Origin: Rhodocyclaceae bacterium
Lineage (GTDB): Bacteria; Pseudomonadota; Gammaproteobacteria; Burkholderiales; Rhodocyclaceae
NCBI GenBank assembly: GCA_016702335.1
Contig: JADJEF010000020.1
Span: 1,302,001-1,366,000, forward strand
Direction: 5' to 3'
DNA length: 64,000 bases
Shown here: positions 35,038-44,503 of the stretch, one piece after another
Layout of the letters: the number at the start of each line of letters is the position of its first letter
Numbering within the stretch: the first letter of the stretch is position 1
Program-made: the position numbers and the translations under genes
Notes under the pieces: model-generated
Database searches by the model: none
What the model saw: only the letters and a program-made list of their open reading frames with translations
What the model was told of the DNA's origin: nothing

Positions 35038-35589
35038 ATGACCAAACCTGATCGCTTGCAAAAAGCCCGTCGTATCCAGCACTTTCTAGTATCGGAGGCG
35101 CCCGACAAGCTAAGTATTCGGCAAGCGCAACATGATGAAGGCAGGCGCGCTGTAAAGCTGGCACTGTTTCTTCTTGCAGTTGTCTTTCTCGTCGGGCCAT
35201 ATGGCCCAGCAGCTCTTCGTGTCGCATCCGTCGAGGTTTATTGGGTAGCCACCATCGGACTTGCTTTCTCGGCCGGGGTTGGGCTCTATTTTTCTTCCTA
35301 CGAGAAAACCTGGGTATTTGAACCGACATCCATCACCATTACTGATTTCCGAAAAAGCGCGGTAAGGGTTCCGATCGGCACGAGCGCTTTTGCTGAAGTT
35401 ATCGAAGGGCCCCACTACCAGGGCCCGGGTACCGACCGTATCAATTCATTCCCTTACGAACTGCGCATTCATCTTGGTGCCCACGGTATGGAAACACTGG
35501 CTTTCACTCACCGGCCCGGCTGCGAGCGGGTTCTCGCCATGATTTTGAAGATCATTCCCGGCCTGCGTGTGATGAATGAAACTCCGTGA
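35038..35589 (+). CDS. Hypothetical membrane protein
   Basis: 183 aa. Two hydrophobic helices at about 42-58 and 66-85, separated by a very short turn, follow a polar N-terminus. A soluble C-terminal part (about 90-180) ends with a helix. The arrangement resembles PH-like membrane proteins of the DUF-type, but no family can be named. Base composition is visibly lower in GC than the neighbours, which may indicate acquisition. It lies 48 bases after ltaE and converges with the MATE gene. Confidence 0.55.
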   Translation: MTKPDRLQKARRIQHFLVSEAPDKLSIRQAQHDEGRRAVKLALFLLAVVFLVGPYGPAALRVASVEVYWVATIGLAFSAGVGLYFSSYEKTWVFEPTSITITDFRKSAVRVPIGTSAFAEVIEGPHYQGPGTDRINSFPYELRIHLGAHGMETLAFTHRPGCERVLAMILKIIPGLRVMNETP

Positions 35590-35687
35590 TCCGCGACTCA
35601 CCGTGCGTCAGCCAATCGGGGCGCACGCGACGGTTACTGCTGGCCGCGTCCGGCATCTGGCCGGCAATCCGGGAAGGGGCAGTGCGG

Positions 35688-37082
35688 CTATTTTGCGCTC
35701 TGTGACACCCGGGCGAAGTAAATCAGCACGCCCAAGCCAGCAGTTGTCAGCCCGGCCGCGCTGGCCAGCCAGAAGCCGGTCACACCCATGGCCGGCACCA
35801 GCCAGTCGGTAAGCGCCAGTGAGTAACCACCAGCGAGCCCGACACCCCAGAGCGAACCGGCGTAGATGACCATGGGCACTGTCGCGCGCTTGTAGCCCCG
35901 CAGGATCTGCACCGCAATGTTTTGCAGCGCATCGACCACATGGTAGAAGCCGATCAGCACCAACAGGGGCGCCACTATGGCTTGCACACCCGAATCGCTG
36001 CTATACCACGCCGCCACACGCTCGGTGTTGAGCGTCAGCAGCATTCCGATGACGGTGCTGAGGCCAACGCCGAACAGCAGTCCGTGCACGCCGGCCTGGC
36101 GAGCGTTCGCCGGTTCACCGGCGCCAAGCGCCTGGCCGACCAGCACGGCACTGGCCTGCCCCACCGCAATCGGAATCATGAACAGGAACACCGTCACGCT
36201 CACTGCGACTTGATGCGCCGCCGAGGCTTGTACCCCGAGACGGGCAACGAACAGGGCCATGAAGGTAAAGGCCGTCACATCGATAAGAAAGGTCGCGCCC
36301 ACCGGCAGGCCGAGCTTCAGCAGCTCTTTGAGCGCCGGCCAGTTGGGTGGATCGAAACGTTCAAAGACCCCGTACGGCGCGTACTCGGGGTCGTGCCGGC
36401 ACCACCACCAGGCGCAGGCGGCGACGATGCACATCATCACCCCCGAAGACCAGCCGGCCCCGGCACCGCCCATGGCGGGAAAGCCCCATAAGCCGTACAT
36501 GAAGACGAAGTTCAGGCCCAGCTTGATCACTACGCCCAGCAGGTTGAATAGCATTACCGGTCGCGGGCGACCGATGCCGGTGGTGAAACCGAAAAACACA
36601 CGAAAGGCGAACAGGGCCGGCACCGCGAAGGAAGCGCCGTCGAGGTAGGCGCGCACGCGCTCGGCGACTTCCGGTGCCGGCTTGGCCAGCGCCAGAAAAA
36701 TATCGGGGTTGAGCATCAACCAGAACGCGCCGATGGAAAGCGCCAGCGCCAGCCACAAGCACTGGCGCACATCAGCGCCGATCTCGGTATGGCGGCCGGC
36801 ACCGTAGTGATGCGAGACCACCGGCGTGAGCGCCAGCAGGATGCCCATGCCGGTGACAAAAATGGTGGCGTAAATGCTGGCACCGATGCCCACGGCAGCC
36901 AGATCAAGTGCCGACAGATGCCCGGCCATCACGGTGTCGATGACGCCGCTGGCCATCACCGCGGCCTGCCCGATCAATACCGGCCAGGCGAGTTGCAGCA
37001 GCGCGTGCGGGCCGCTGGGTATTGCCGAAACCGCCGCAATCGCCGTATCACCAGCGCCGACTTGCCGATTCGGTGCGCTCAC
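35688..37082 (-). CDS. MATE family multidrug/Na+ efflux transporter (NorM-like)
   Basis: 464 aa with about twelve hydrophobic helices and conserved segments LAWPVLIGQAAVMASGVIDTVMAG and TPVVSHHYGAG typical of NorM-type MATE proteins. It exports cationic compounds in exchange for Na+ or H+. The N-terminus up to about residue 18 (NRQVGAGDTAIAAVSAI) is encoded by the dispersed palindrome and one or two 9-bp units. The start at 37082 overlaps the btuF remnant stop by four bases; a start after the palindrome is not available. Confidence 0.87.
   Translation of the reverse strand: MSAPNRQVGAGDTAIAAVSAIPSGPHALLQLAWPVLIGQAAVMASGVIDTVMAGHLSALDLAAVGIGASIYATIFVTGMGILLALTPVVSHHYGAGRHTEIGADVRQCLWLALALSIGAFWLMLNPDIFLALAKPAPEVAERVRAYLDGASFAVPALFAFRVFFGFTTGIGRPRPVMLFNLLGVVIKLGLNFVFMYGLWGFPAMGGAGAGWSSGVMMCIVAACAWWWCRHDPEYAPYGVFERFDPPNWPALKELLKLGLPVGATFLIDVTAFTFMALFVARLGVQASAAHQVAVSVTVFLFMIPIAVGQASAVLVGQALGAGEPANARQAGVHGLLFGVGLSTVIGMLLTLNTERVAAWYSSDSGVQAIVAPLLVLIGFYHVVDALQNIAVQILRGYKRATVPMVIYAGSLWGVGLAGGYSLALTDWLVPAMGVTGFWLASAAGLTTAGLGVLIYFARVSQSAK
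37037..37079 (+). repeat. Dispersed palindromic repeat, copy 8 (at the start of the MATE gene)
   Basis: CAATCGCCGTATCACCAGC then GCCGACTTGCCGATTCGGTGCGCT, with the longer 3' flank. The 5' side continues as degenerate 9-bp units (ATTGCCGAA-ACCGCCGCA). It encodes the first residues of the transporter. Confidence 0.8.
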
Positions 37083-37309
37083 GTGTTCGCCGCCCAGCGA
37101 GCGAGGTGCGCATGCAATTGACGCACCCCATCGGTCAATACCGTCGGCCCCGGCTGCAGGATGTCGGTGGATTTGATTTCGAACAGTTGCCCGTCTCGCA
37201 CCGCCGCTAGCGCCTGCCAGCCCCGCCGTGCCTCTTCGCCGATCAGATACAGCGCCTCGGTGGTCTCTTCGGTCAGGCAGACCAGGCGCTGCGGATAGAC
37301 GGAACTCAT
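37079..37309 (-). pseudogene. Internally deleted cobalamin-binding protein (BtuF-like) remnant
   Basis: 76 aa. The first 28 residues (YPQRLVCLTEETTEALYLIGEE) match the N-terminus of periplasmic BtuF-like binding proteins, and from residue 30 (GWQALAAVRDGQLFEIKS, then ILQPGPTVLTDGV) match their C-terminus. About 200 codons that should lie between are missing, with the frame kept; the junction is near 37220. No signal peptide is seen. The remnant cannot bind a ligand. It overlaps the MATE gene by four bases, so it may now serve only to couple translation. Confidence 0.8.
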
Positions 37310-37426
37310 AGGCGGCAGCTTACCACTGCCCGCTTTCCCGCTTTCGCCCTGCTTGGCACAGGGTCTCGGCCTCAGGGTTTGCCCCTAAAATCAGGCGTTC
37401 CTGCCACTGCACGAGCACTTTTGGCC

Positions 37427-40400
37427 ATGAACGCCCGCCTGCGCGAAATTCCCTACAACTACACCTCGTTCTCGGACCGCGAGATTGCCATCCGTTTGCT
37501 CGGCGAGGAAGCCTGGAAAAGTTTGGACCAGTTGCGCTCGCAACGGGTCACCGGCCGTTCGGCGCGCATGCTCTATGAAGTACTCGGCGACATCTGGGTG
37601 GTGCGCCGGAACCCCTATCTTGAAGACGACCTGCTCGCCAACCGTAGCCGGCGCGAGGCCTTGATCGACGCCCTGCATCATCGTCTGGGCGAAATCGACA
37701 AGCGGCGCGATGCGAGCACCCCGGGCGACATCCAGGTGGGCAAGTTGCTGGCGGCCGCGCGCAAGGCGGTTGATGATTTCTCGGCCTGGTTCCGCGCCAC
37801 CTACGACCTGCGCAAAAAAGCGCAGAAGATTTTTGCCAGACACACCCGCAAGGACAATATTGGCTTCGACGGTCTGGCCCGTGTGTCGCATGTGACCGAT
37901 GCCACTGACTGGCGTGTCGAGTACCCGTTTGTCGTGCTGACCCCAGACAGCGAGGACGAGATGGCTCCGCTGGTGCGCTGTGCCATCGAGTTGGGCCTGA
38001 CCATCATTCCCCGCGGGGGCGGCACCGGCTATACCGGCGGCGCGGTGCCCCTGGATGCCAAATCGGTGGTCATCAATACCGAGAAGCTGATCGATCTCGG
38101 CCAGGTGGAAATAAAGCGCCTGCCGGGTACGGATAAAGATTACGCCACCGCTTACACGGGTGCGGGCGTAGTGACCAAACGCGTCATGGAAACGGCGGAG
38201 CATGCCGGCTTCGTCTTTGCCTGCGACCCGACCTCGGCCGAGGCCTCGTGCATTGGCGGCAACATCGCCATGAATGCGGGTGGCAAAAAGGCCGTGCTTT
38301 GGGGCACGGCGCTGGACAACCTCGCTTCCTGGAAGATGGTTACGCCCGACGGCAACTGGCTGGAAGTGGAGCGTCTCAACCACAACTTCGGCAAGATTCA
38401 CGAGCAGGAAATAGTCAGCTTCCGCCTGACGCGTTACGACGCCATCAGCAAGAAGAGACTGGGTGAAGAGCAACTCGACATCCCCGGGCGTCAGTTTCGC
38501 AAGGAAGGCTTGGGCAAGGACGTCACCGACAAGTTTCTCGCCGGTCTGCCCGGTGTGCAGAAGGAAGGCACGGATGGGCTGATTACCTCGGCGGTGTGGA
38601 TTCTGCACAAGATGCCGCCAGTGACGCGCACCGTGTGTCTGGAATTTTTTGGTCAGGTGCGTGACGCCGTGCCCAGCATTGTCGAGATCACGGACTACAT
38701 GAAGACGCGCCCCGGCGGCGCGATCCTTGCCGGCCTGGAGCACCTCGACGAGCGCTACGTGCGCGCCGTTGGTTATGCCACCAAAGCCAAGCGCCACGGA
38801 CGACCGAAGATGGTGCTGATCGGTGACATTGTCGGGGAGGACGAAACCGCCGTCATGGCCGCCGCCTCGGAAGTGGTACGCATGGCCTCGCAGCGCTCCG
38901 GCGAAGGCTTCATCGCCGTCTCGCCCGAGACGCGCAAGAAGTTCTGGCTCGACCGCGCCCGCACGGCGGCGATCTCGCGCCACACCAACGCCTTCAAGGT
39001 CAATGAAGACGTGGTCATTCCGCTGCCACGCATGGGCGACTATTGCGATGGCATCGAACGCCTGAACATCGAGCTGTCGATCCAGAACAAGATTGATCTG
39101 GCCAAAGCACTTGAAGACTTTCTCGCCGGTGAGTTGCCCCTGCATTTTGGCGAGGCCACGGTCTCGGCCAGCGAGCTTCTGGGCGACCGGCGCGAGCAAG
39201 CGTTGGAACTGATTGGCTCGGTTAGCGAGCAATGGCAAGGACTGATCAACCGCCTCGATGTTCACTTCCCGCGCCTGCAGGACTACAGCCTGCGCGTATC
39301 GTGGAAGCGTGAACTGCTGTCACCGCTAATGGAAATTTTCGACGGTGTCGCGTTCAAACCGGTGCTGGACAAAATCACCGCCATCCACAAGGAGACGCTG
39401 CGCGGGCGCGTCTTCATCGCCCTGCACATGCATGCCGGCGACGGCAATGTGCACACCAACATTCCGGTCAACTCTGATCACTACGAGATGCTGCAAACCG
39501 CCTACCGGACAGTTGATCGCATCATGGCACTGGCGCGTTCGCTCGATGGCGTGATCTCCGGCGAACACGGCATCGGCATTACCAAGCTCGAGTATCTAAC
39601 GGAAGACGAGATTCGGCCCTTCCGCGAGTACAAGCAGCGTGTTGACCCTGAGGGCCGCTTCAATCGCGGCAAACTCCTGCCCGGTGGCGATCTTCATAAC
39701 GCCTATACGCCGTCCTTTGCCCTGCTCGGCGTCGAGTCGCTGATCATGGAACAATCGGATATCGGCAAGATTTCCGATTCGGTGAAAAACTGCCTGCGCT
39801 GCGGCAAGTGCAAACCCGTGTGCTCCACGCACGTGCCGCGCGCCAACCTGCTCTACTCACCACGCAACAAGATTCTCGGCACCGGTTTGCTGGTCGAGGC
39901 CTTCCTGTACGAAGAGCAAACGCGGCGCGGGATTTCGCTGCAGCATTTCGCTGAATTTGAAGATGTGGCCGATCACTGCACCGTCTGCCACAAATGCGCC
40001 AACCCTTGTCCGGTCGATATTGACTTCGGCGATGTCTCCATCGCGATGCGCAATTTTCTGCGCAAGGAAGGCAAAAAGACCTTCAACCCCGGTAAAGCCG
40101 CGGCCATGGCGTTTCTCACCGTGCAAGACCCGGCGACCATCGCCCTGCTGCGTGCCGGCATGATCAGGCTGGGTTACAAAGCGCAGCGGCTCGGATACCG
40201 TCTGGGCAAAGCGTTAAAGCTCATCCAGCCCTCGGTGCAAAAGCCGGCGGCAACGCTGGGCAAGCCTACGGTCAAGGCCCACGTGATCCACTTCATCAAC
40301 AAGCCTATGCCGCGCAATGTGCCGGCGCGGACCGCGCGCGGGCTGCTGGATGTGGAGGACGACACGCTGATCCCGGTAATCCGCAACCCGCAACAGAATC

Positions 40401-41335
40401 AGGAAGAGCGGGAGGCCAATGAGGCGGTCTTCTACTTCCCCGGTTGCGGTTCGGAGCGGCTGTTTTCCCAAGTCGGGCTGGCCACCCAGGCCATGCTCTG
40501 GCATGCCGGCGCTACCACGGTGCTGCCGCCCGGTTACCTGTGCTGCGGCTACCCGCAGACAGCGGCGGGCGAAGAAGACAAAGGTCAGCAGATCACTACC
40601 AAGAACCGGGTGCTCTTCCATCGTGTTGCCAACACGCTCAACTACCTCGACATCAAGACCGTGGTGGTGAGCTGCGGGACGTGCATGGACCAGTTGCTCA
40701 AATACCAGTTCGAGCAGATTTTCCCCGGCTGCCGATTGGTCGACATTCACGAATACCTGTACGAAAAGGGCATCCGGCTCGACGGCGTGAAAGGGGTGCA
40801 GTACATGTATCACGAACCCTGCCACACACCCATGAAGCACCACTCCGGCATCAAGGTCGCCAATGCGCTGATGGGCCAGCGCGTGGATCTGAATGACCGC
40901 TGCTGCGGCGAATCGGGCACGCTGGCGGTCGCCCGGCCCGACATCTCGACGCAAGTACGTTTCCGCAAGCAGGAGGAGATCGAAAAAGGTGCCGCACGCC
41001 TGCGAGCCGATTCGGCATTGGGCAAAGCGCACGATCCGCAAGTCGGCGCTGGTAATACGGCGATTGCGGCGATTGCGGCGACTACGGTGACCACTACGAC
41101 CACTGCGACCACTGCGACCACTGCGATTGCGCCGAGCAATCCCGTCACGCCGGCGGTAAAAATACTGACCTCCTGCCCGTCGTGTCTGCAAGGCCTGTCG
41201 CGCTACAGCGACGACGCCAACATTGATGCCGACTACATTGTGGTGGAAATGGCCAAGGGCATTCTTGGCCCCAACTGGCTCAACGACTACGTGGAAAAAG
41301 CCAACAACGGCGGTATCGAACGAGTACTCCTGTAG
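37427..41335 (+). CDS. FAD-linked oxidase/Fe-S dehydrogenase with DUF3683 (D-lactate or glycolate dehydrogenase-like)
   Basis: 1302 aa. An N-terminal DUF3683 region (about 1-185), FAD-binding domain (PRGGGTGYTGG at about 190), FAD-oxidase C-terminal domain, two 4Fe-4S motifs (CLRCGKCKPVC at about 790 and CTVCHKCANPCP at about 850) and two CCG domains (YFPGCG, CCGYP, SCGTCMD, CHTP, CCGESG, SCPSC). It probably oxidises a 2-hydroxy acid and passes electrons to the quinone pool. The ATG at 37427 is chosen over one at 37379. Between the CCG motifs, about residues 1200-1235 are encoded by a dispersed palindrome and a 9-bp array (AIAAIAATTVTT...), replacing the usual linker. Confidence 0.85.
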   Translation: MNARLREIPYNYTSFSDREIAIRLLGEEAWKSLDQLRSQRVTGRSARMLYEVLGDIWVVRRNPYLEDDLLANRSRREALIDALHHRLGEIDKRRDASTPGDIQVGKLLAAARKAVDDFSAWFRATYDLRKKAQKIFARHTRKDNIGFDGLARVSHVTDATDWRVEYPFVVLTPDSEDEMAPLVRCAIELGLTIIPRGGGTGYTGGAVPLDAKSVVINTEKLIDLGQVEIKRLPGTDKDYATAYTGAGVVTKRVMETAEHAGFVFACDPTSAEASCIGGNIAMNAGGKKAVLWGTALDNLASWKMVTPDGNWLEVERLNHNFGKIHEQEIVSFRLTRYDAISKKRLGEEQLDIPGRQFRKEGLGKDVTDKFLAGLPGVQKEGTDGLITSAVWILHKMPPVTRTVCLEFFGQVRDAVPSIVEITDYMKTRPGGAILAGLEHLDERYVRAVGYATKAKRHGRPKMVLIGDIVGEDETAVMAAASEVVRMASQRSGEGFIAVSPETRKKFWLDRARTAAISRHTNAFKVNEDVVIPLPRMGDYCDGIERLNIELSIQNKIDLAKALEDFLAGELPLHFGEATVSASELLGDRREQALELIGSVSEQWQGLINRLDVHFPRLQDYSLRVSWKRELLSPLMEIFDGVAFKPVLDKITAIHKETLRGRVFIALHMHAGDGNVHTNIPVNSDHYEMLQTAYRTVDRIMALARSLDGVISGEHGIGITKLEYLTEDEIRPFREYKQRVDPEGRFNRGKLLPGGDLHNAYTPSFALLGVESLIMEQSDIGKISDSVKNCLRCGKCKPVCSTHVPRANLLYSPRNKILGTGLLVEAFLYEEQTRRGISLQHFAEFEDVADHCTVCHKCANPCPVDIDFGDVSIAMRNFLRKEGKKTFNPGKAAAMAFLTVQDPATIALLRAGMIRLGYKAQRLGYRLGKALKLIQPSVQKPAATLGKPTVKAHVIHFINKPMPRNVPARTARGLLDVEDDTLIPVIRNPQQNQEEREANEAVFYFPGCGSERLFSQVGLATQAMLWHAGATTVLPPGYLCCGYPQTAAGEEDKGQQITTKNRVLFHRVANTLNYLDIKTVVVSCGTCMDQLLKYQFEQIFPGCRLVDIHEYLYEKGIRLDGVKGVQYMYHEPCHTPMKHHSGIKVANALMGQRVDLNDRCCGESGTLAVARPDISTQVRFRKQEEIEKGAARLRADSALGKAHDPQVGAGNTAIAAIAATTVTTTTTATTATTAIAPSNPVTPAVKILTSCPSCLQGLSRYSDDANIDADYIVVEMAKGILGPNWLNDYVEKANNGGIERVLL
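41027..41069 (-). repeat. Dispersed palindromic repeat, copy 9 (inside the FAD dehydrogenase)
   Basis: GCGCACGATCCGCAAGTC then GGCGCTGGTAATACGGCGATTG. It carries the longer flank and is translated as AHDPQVGAGNTAI. Stem CCGCAA/TTGCGG plus TCGGCG/CGGCGA with one bulge and one mismatch gives an imperfect hairpin. Confidence 0.8.
41058..41129 (+). repeat. Eight-unit 9-bp tandem array
   Basis: Units read CGGCGATTG, CGGCGATTG, CGGCGACTA, CGGTGACCA, CTACGACCA, CTGCGACCA, CTGCGACCA, CTGCGATTG. The first unit is the right arm of repeat copy 9. Each unit adds three codons, so its number can change without breaking the frame. Confidence 0.9.
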
Positions 41336-41595
41336 GCACCGACGTTTTTGCGGCGCGGATGCGCGCGCCGCAGCGTGCGCGACTTCCGCCCGGCCAATGG
41401 TTTCAATCCCGGCCGGTGGGCTGCGGCGGCAGCACACATGCCGGAAAAATCGGGCGACGGAACGCCCGAGCGGGGTTCTGCCGCATCGCGGCACGTTACA
41501 TAAATCCTGCCGCGAAAATATTGCCGGACTTGCCCGGGAGGCCGCGCGAGGGCTAGACTCCGCTTCTCCTTGATTTTCCGAGCGGAGTGGTGTCA

Positions 41596-42771
41596 ATGTT
41601 TCTGCAAAGCATACGTGCGAAGCTCTGGCTGCTGGTGATTGCCATTGCCGGCGGCAACCTCGTGGTGTTGTTGCAGTTGTGGTTTGTCGCCGACAAGCTC
41701 GGCGACACCTTCGCACGCGTGGCCATGCTCATGGTGCTCGGGACGGTGTTCAGCGTGCTGCTGACGCTGGTCATCTCGCGCCGGCTGGTGCGTGCCATCG
41801 ATAAATCGCTCGGGGTACTTGAACGTGTATCGGAGGGTGATCTGCGCGACAGCATTTCAGTCGGCGGCGACCAGGAAATCCGCCGTCTGCTGCGGGCGAC
41901 GCAAAACATGCAGGATCGCCTGAAGGTGACGGTCGGTCATCTGCTGCATGCCAACGGTTTGCTCGGTCATGCGTCAGGACATCTGGCGACAAGTTCAGCC
42001 ACGGTCGCCGGGGATACCGAGCGCCAGCGCGCACAGACCGCCCACGTCGCGGCATCGATCGAATCACTGACCGGCGGCATCAACCGGGTTGCTGACCGCG
42101 CTCATGAGGCGCGCAGAACGGCAGAAACCGCCCGCGCCAATTCCGATGAAGGCGGTGCCGTGGTAACGCGCGCGGTTTCCCAGATCATGGTGGTCTCGCA
42201 GCAAGTCAGCGCCACTACCAAAGAAATGGAAGCGCTCTCGCAGCGCGCCAATGAAGTATCTCGCATTGTGATCACCATCAAGGGTATTGCCGATCAAACC
42301 AATCTGCTGGCACTTAACGCCGCGATCGAGGCCGCGCGTGCGGGAGAGCAGGGCCGGGGTTTTGCGGTCGTCGCCGACGAGGTCCGCAAACTTGCCGAGA
42401 GCACGTCGGTCGCCACCGACGAGATATCCGGCATGCTTGATCGCATGCGCGAAGCCACGCGGCACGTCGCCGCGCACATGCAGCACAGCCAAACGCAGGT
42501 TTCCGCCTCGGCAGATATCGCCAACGAAGCCCATCAGGTCATGAGCATGATTGGCTTCTCGGCGCAATGCGCCGCCGACATCATTTCCGAAATTACACTT
42601 GCACTGGCCGAACACAGTCGCACGTCGGTGGCCATTGCCGCCGATGTCGCTGGTATTTCGAGTACGGCCGAACAAACCAGTTTGCAGATTCAAGGCATTG
42701 CCGACGATAGCGCCGAGGTTGACGAAGTCGCGGGTGAAATTCATGAAACCGTATCAATGTTCAGAATCTGA
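41596..42771 (+). CDS. Methyl-accepting chemotaxis-type signal transducer without a periplasmic sensor domain
   Basis: 391 aa. Two helices at about 10-30 and 40-58 form a hairpin with almost no periplasmic loop, followed by HAMP (RRLVRAIDKSLGVLERVSEGDL, about 60-110) and a signalling domain with the tip IVITIKGIADQTNLLALNAAIEAARAGEQGRGFAVVADEVRKLAE. The chemotaxis core is intact. The ATG at 41596 has GGAG eight bases before; GTG codons at 41587 and 41590 are alternatives. It may sense membrane or energy state, or be driven by another protein. The 260 bases before it hold no gene; a GC-rich inverted repeat lies near 41355-41378. Confidence 0.87.
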   Translation: MFLQSIRAKLWLLVIAIAGGNLVVLLQLWFVADKLGDTFARVAMLMVLGTVFSVLLTLVISRRLVRAIDKSLGVLERVSEGDLRDSISVGGDQEIRRLLRATQNMQDRLKVTVGHLLHANGLLGHASGHLATSSATVAGDTERQRAQTAHVAASIESLTGGINRVADRAHEARRTAETARANSDEGGAVVTRAVSQIMVVSQQVSATTKEMEALSQRANEVSRIVITIKGIADQTNLLALNAAIEAARAGEQGRGFAVVADEVRKLAESTSVATDEISGMLDRMREATRHVAAHMQHSQTQVSASADIANEAHQVMSMIGFSAQCAADIISEITLALAEHSRTSVAIAADVAGISSTAEQTSLQIQGIADDSAEVDEVAGEIHETVSMFRI

Positions 42772-42808
42772 CACGGCTTCTGTGTCAGACTGAGATCAGA
42801 GACCGAAA

Positions 42809-44449
42809 ATGACCATCCACTTTCCGCTTCCAAGCACTTCCATCGATCACCCGCCGGCGTTTGTCAGCGTTCTTTCTTGCCAGGACTGGCTTGCGGGCGT
42901 TCCGCTGGCCAACTCCGCCGCCGCGCAAGTGATGCTGCTCAAGCAGATCAATGCCCTCAACGCCTATACGCTTACCGCGACGGATCGTCTGGCCATGCTG
43001 GAAACGCTGCGCCCGACCGTGTCTGACGTGCAGGATGAAATGGCAAAGAAATTTGCCTGCAAGCCCTTGCCGCTCACGCCGCCCGAACAGGCGGCGCTCG
43101 ACGGCACCATTGCCTTGTGGCATGCCGTGCTCAATGGCTACCTGCGTCTGATCAACTGCGCAGAGAGTGAGCCCAGCCTCACCGAAGAGCGGGCCCGCAT
43201 CATTCAGCGGGCGCTCGCGGTATGTTGCGACTGGCAACTTGATCTGTGTCGGGGCGCGCTGTTGCCTGGCAGCGATTACTGGTCGGTTTTGCACAAGATT
43301 CTGGCCATCGGGGAAAAAATGGCGGTACTCAGTCTGAGTGTCGACGACGGCCCGCGCCATGGTAGCACGTTGACTTCGCCCCTGGCGGCTTACGGCGAAG
43401 CGGTGATGCTCTTTACCGCCAATGCCTTCGAACTGTTGCCCCGCCAGCTGAACTGGGTCGCCCGCTGGTCGAAGCGCTGGGGGGTGAAGCTAGCCCTTCT
43501 GCAATCCGCCCCCACCACAGTGGGTAACCGTGCGCTGCCAATATTTGTCGACCTGGCCTCCGATCGCCCCCCTTGTTACTTCCCCAAAGAGGCACAGGAA
43601 GGGCGCTGGCTCGAAACCACCGCACTGCGCAAGAGCCTGAAGACTCGCCTCGCCCTGCTCGAGAAGGGGGAGCAGCCGTCACGTCTGAACATGGGCGAAG
43701 ATTGCACCCAACCGGCCGCCGGGCAATTGTTGCTGCGCGCCTATCAGCGCTGGTGCAAGGGCGGTTCGCCGCGCAAGCAGGAACGCAAGAGCACCACCGG
43801 CACCTGTGAGTTCATCGTCAGCCTCAATGCCGCACATTACTATCTGTCCGGCCGTCAGGTGTTTCAGCCGCCGATGCTCGACGACCAAGCGTTGCGTCGT
43901 GACCGAGAAGCGCTCGCCACGTTTGGTGAAGCCCGACGCAAGAACTCCGATTTCTCGGAGCAACAAGGTTTCGATATCGAGAGCTGGTCGCTGACGGCCG
44001 ACTGGCAGTTGCTCGATCAGTCCACCAGCGGGCTGCGCCTTGCGCGCCCGCTCAAGGAAGGGCTGCGTGTCGGAGTGGGTCAGTTGGTTGCCGTGAAACT
44101 GGCCGGATCGAGCCAATTTGTGCTCGGTACCGTGCGCTGGGCCCTGCAAACGCTGCCAACCGATGGGCCCGCCATGCTATCCACAGGGATCGAGTTGTAT
44201 CCCGGCATTGCCCAGCCCATTGCGGTTCGCGGCGGCGACCCAGGTACTCGCGAGGCATTCCGGCAAGGCTTGCGGCTGCCCAGTGTCGCCGCCCTATCGG
44301 TGCCGGAAACGCTGATCGTACCCTACGGTACCTACCGTGTCGGTCGCCCCATCGAGATCCTGGCGCAAGGCCAGACCGAGAAAATCAAGCTCGCTCATGT
44401 ACTTGATCGCACGCAGGAATTCGAGCGCTGTACCTTCACGGCAATCTGA
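42809..44449 (+). CDS. Hypothetical protein with a possible C-terminal PilZ-like domain
   Basis: 546 aa, no signal peptide or membrane segment. The N-terminal two-thirds are helical and resemble no family I recognise. Near residue 405, LLDQSTSGLRL fits the D/N-x-S-x-x-G motif of PilZ c-di-GMP-binding domains, but the arginine motif upstream (ARRKN) is atypical. It starts 37 bases after the chemoreceptor, so the two are probably co-transcribed. A c-di-GMP link would fit but is not established. Confidence 0.55.
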   Translation: MTIHFPLPSTSIDHPPAFVSVLSCQDWLAGVPLANSAAAQVMLLKQINALNAYTLTATDRLAMLETLRPTVSDVQDEMAKKFACKPLPLTPPEQAALDGTIALWHAVLNGYLRLINCAESEPSLTEERARIIQRALAVCCDWQLDLCRGALLPGSDYWSVLHKILAIGEKMAVLSLSVDDGPRHGSTLTSPLAAYGEAVMLFTANAFELLPRQLNWVARWSKRWGVKLALLQSAPTTVGNRALPIFVDLASDRPPCYFPKEAQEGRWLETTALRKSLKTRLALLEKGEQPSRLNMGEDCTQPAAGQLLLRAYQRWCKGGSPRKQERKSTTGTCEFIVSLNAAHYYLSGRQVFQPPMLDDQALRRDREALATFGEARRKNSDFSEQQGFDIESWSLTADWQLLDQSTSGLRLARPLKEGLRVGVGQLVAVKLAGSSQFVLGTVRWALQTLPTDGPAMLSTGIELYPGIAQPIAVRGGDPGTREAFRQGLRLPSVAALSVPETLIVPYGTYRVGRPIEILAQGQTEKIKLAHVLDRTQEFERCTFTAI

Positions 44450-44503
44450 GTCTCTCGCCTCCCAAGACAAGCGCGTCAAGCGGCAGTTATCATTCGCTCC
44501 ATC

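Noticed and set aside
37391..39265. A 624-codon minus-strand frame over the FAD dehydrogenase
   Set aside because: It mirrors the codon pattern of the real gene, lacks recognisable motifs and has no ribosome binding site.
41058..41129. The tandem array as a CRISPR
   Set aside because: Units are 9 bp, contiguous, without spacers and inside an open frame.
41355..41378. GC-rich inverted repeat after the FAD dehydrogenase as a terminator
   Set aside because: No T-run follows the stem on either strand.
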